A DNA stretch of 6,163 nt from contig JASEHM010000064.1 in the NCBI GenBank assembly GCA_030018895.1, positions 1-6,163 of the forward strand, given 5' to 3'. Below, in pieces: positions 5,202 to 6,163 of this stretch (its first letter is position 1; each line of letters starts with the position of its first letter). The stretch is from Candidatus Omnitrophota bacterium (GTDB lineage Bacteria > Omnitrophota > Gorgyraeia > Gygaellales > Profunditerraquicolaceae). The translations under genes and the position numbers were made by a program. A model generated the notes under the pieces. That model made no database searches, was not told where the DNA came from, and saw only the letters and a list, made by a program, of their open reading frames with translations.

Positions 5202-6025
5202 ATGCTTTGCCTCTTTTTCCTGGCACTATTCAGAATAGAGGATAGCTGCCTCTTATTATTTTTCTGAATAGCGGTTTTTATTTTAAGCAGATTGGCCTGA
5301 AATAAGGTTATGGCTTTTAAGACATTTTTCTGATTGCTTAGTAGTATATCTGACCATATTTCGCTTTCTGAGGCAGCAATGCGCGTTGTGTCTTTAAAGC
5401 CTGTTGAGGCAAATTCTAGGAATTTATCCGGCACGCTTTTAACTAAAGAAAATGCGGCTGCGTGCGCAAGGTGGCTGATAAAAGACAAGATTTCATCATG
5501 GTCGTGAGCGGATATTAAAATTACCTTAGCGCCAAGTTGATGCCATAAGGCCTTTATTTTGTTTAAGGCTTTGGAATCTGTTAGTTTTGTCGGGGTAAGT
5601 ATACATAGGGAGCCTTTAAAGATTTCCGGGTGCGCGTTTATAATCCCTTTTTTTTCAGATCCGGCCAGCGGATGGCCGCCTATGAAATTAGGAAAAAATT
5701 TCTCAAGCCTTGAGACTATTAATTCTTTTGTGCTTCCTACGTCAGAAACTATTGCTTTGGGGCTTGCAACTTTAGAGATTTTTTGCGCAGTCTTAAGTAT
5801 TGTATTTATTGGCGCAGCCAGAATTATTAAGTCTGAGCCTTTGATAATGTTTATAGATTGCGAGCCTTCATCTATTGCCCCTATTTTTTTGGCTAATAGC
5901 AAACTCTTTTTGTGGCGTGCTACTCCAACGATTTTTTCGACAAGGCCTCTTTTTTTTAAGGCCAATGCTATTGAACCGCCGATTAGGCCCACGCCAATTA
6001 TCGCAATTTTATTAAATAGTTTCAT
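5198..6025 (-). CDS. tyrA: Prephenate/arogenate dehydrogenase TyrA
   Basis: This 275-residue cytoplasmic enzyme oxidatively decarboxylates prephenate (or arogenate) on the way to tyrosine. The N-terminal nucleotide-binding fold has IIGVGLIGGS (9-18). The catalytic motif GGHPLAGSE holds H118. HDHDEILSFISHLAH (174-188) supplies further active-site histidines, with SHLAH in place of the usual SHLPH. GFKDTTRIA has R215, expected to bind the substrate carboxylate. There is no chorismate mutase domain in front and no ACT domain behind, so it is the short monofunctional form. After the second beta strand the sequence is GVARHKK, with no acidic residue where NAD-specific members have Asp, which may favour NADP. 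The start lies 33 bp after the DAHP synthase stop, with AAGG about 10 nt upstream. Confidence 0.95.
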   Translation of the reverse strand: MKLFNKIAIIGVGLIGGSIALALKKRGLVEKIVGVARHKKSLLLAKKIGAIDEGSQSINIIKGSDLIILAAPINTILKTAQKISKVASPKAIVSDVGSTKELIVSRLEKFFPNFIGGHPLAGSEKKGIINAHPEIFKGSLCILTPTKLTDSKALNKIKALWHQLGAKVILISAHDHDEILSFISHLAHAAAFSLVKSVPDKFLEFASTGFKDTTRIAASESEIWSDILLSNQKNVLKAITLFQANLLKIKTAIQKNNKRQLSSILNSARKKRQSI

Positions 6026-6058
6026 GGTTTTCGCCCTTCTTAACTCTTAACTCTGCTT

Positions 6059-6163
6059 TTAAATTTCCCTATTTATTGCCTTTGCCAATGTTTTTAGCTC
6101 TTGCATTAGGTTGCTAAAATTTGCGGGTATTAATGATTGCGCCCCGTCAGATAGAGCCTCTTC
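6059..6163 (-). CDS. DAHP synthase (3-deoxy-7-phosphoheptulonate synthase), C-terminal 34 residues
   Basis: Only the end of the gene is in the window; it runs off the right edge in frame. The last 34 residues read EEALSDGAQSL, IPANFSNLM, then QELKTLAKAINREI and stop. The EEALSDGAQSL-x-P-x-x-F-x-x-LM pattern followed by a helix ending near GRE/NRE is the characteristic C-terminus of AroA-I-beta/KDO8P-synthase-type DAHP synthases, which condense phosphoenolpyruvate and erythrose-4-phosphate in the first shikimate step. It lies 33 bp upstream of tyrA in the same direction, pairing the first step of aromatic synthesis with the tyrosine branch. The call rests on this short C-terminus and the context. 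The symbol is left blank because aroF, aroG and aroA are all used for this family. Confidence 0.8.
   Translation of the reverse strand, partial: EEALSDGAQSLIPANFSNLMQELKTLAKAINREI

Noticed and set aside
5176..5226. Longer cmk start at GTG 5226
   Set aside because: Adds 17 basic residues not typical of Cmk, overlaps tyrA and has no Shine-Dalgarno; the ATG at 5175 gives the standard N-terminus.
5559..6050. 163-codon open frame on the + strand
   Set aside because: Antisense to the well-supported tyrA; the hydrophobic, proline-rich translation is what the reverse of an A/T-rich gene gives.

Overview
The window looks like a chromosomal housekeeping region from an uncultured, AT-rich, Gram-negative-type bacterium. 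The 5' end of the 16S rRNA gene at the left edge reads GGCGGCGTGGATTAGGCATGCAAGTC. Its first half is common to many bacteria, and the GTGGATTAGGCATGCAAG part resembles Planctomycetes/PVC-group and Omnitrophota (OP3) 16S. The A+T-rich codon use and the aroF-tyrA-cmk-lepA-lepB-pgsA-plsY gene order would fit Omnitrophota. This assignment is inferred from memory of these groups, not from a search.

Everything that can be supported lies on the minus strand, so the reading order is right to left. At the right edge is the last 34 codons of a 3-deoxy-7-phosphoheptulonate (DAHP) synthase. Next come tyrA (prephenate/arogenate dehydrogenase) and cmk (cytidylate kinase), tightly packed. A 229-bp gap follows, filled with two nested families of short repeats. 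Then come lepA (elongation factor 4), lepB (signal peptidase I), pgsA (phosphatidylglycerolphosphate synthase family) and plsY (glycerol-3-phosphate acyltransferase). In this second group lepB and pgsA share an ATGA overlap, and pgsA and plsY overlap by 32 bp.

The rRNA operon begins directly after plsY. A good sigma70-type promoter has its -35 box TTGACA overlapping the plsY stop codon (the TGA is shared). It is followed by a leader of about 410 nt holding a terminator-shaped hairpin with eight Ts, two strong hairpins, a boxA-like antitermination element, two more hairpins, and then the 16S 5' end.

Functionally the window joins aromatic amino-acid synthesis (DAHP synthase, TyrA), nucleotide supply (Cmk), translation (LepA, 16S), protein export (LepB) and the first and middle steps of phospholipid synthesis (PlsY, PgsA). 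I see no mobile element, CRISPR array, tRNA or defence system, and no clearly novel protein system. The points most worth a second look are non-coding: the layout of the rRNA leader, with a terminator-like element upstream of boxA, and the nested repeat cassette between cmk and lepA that runs up to the lepA start codon.
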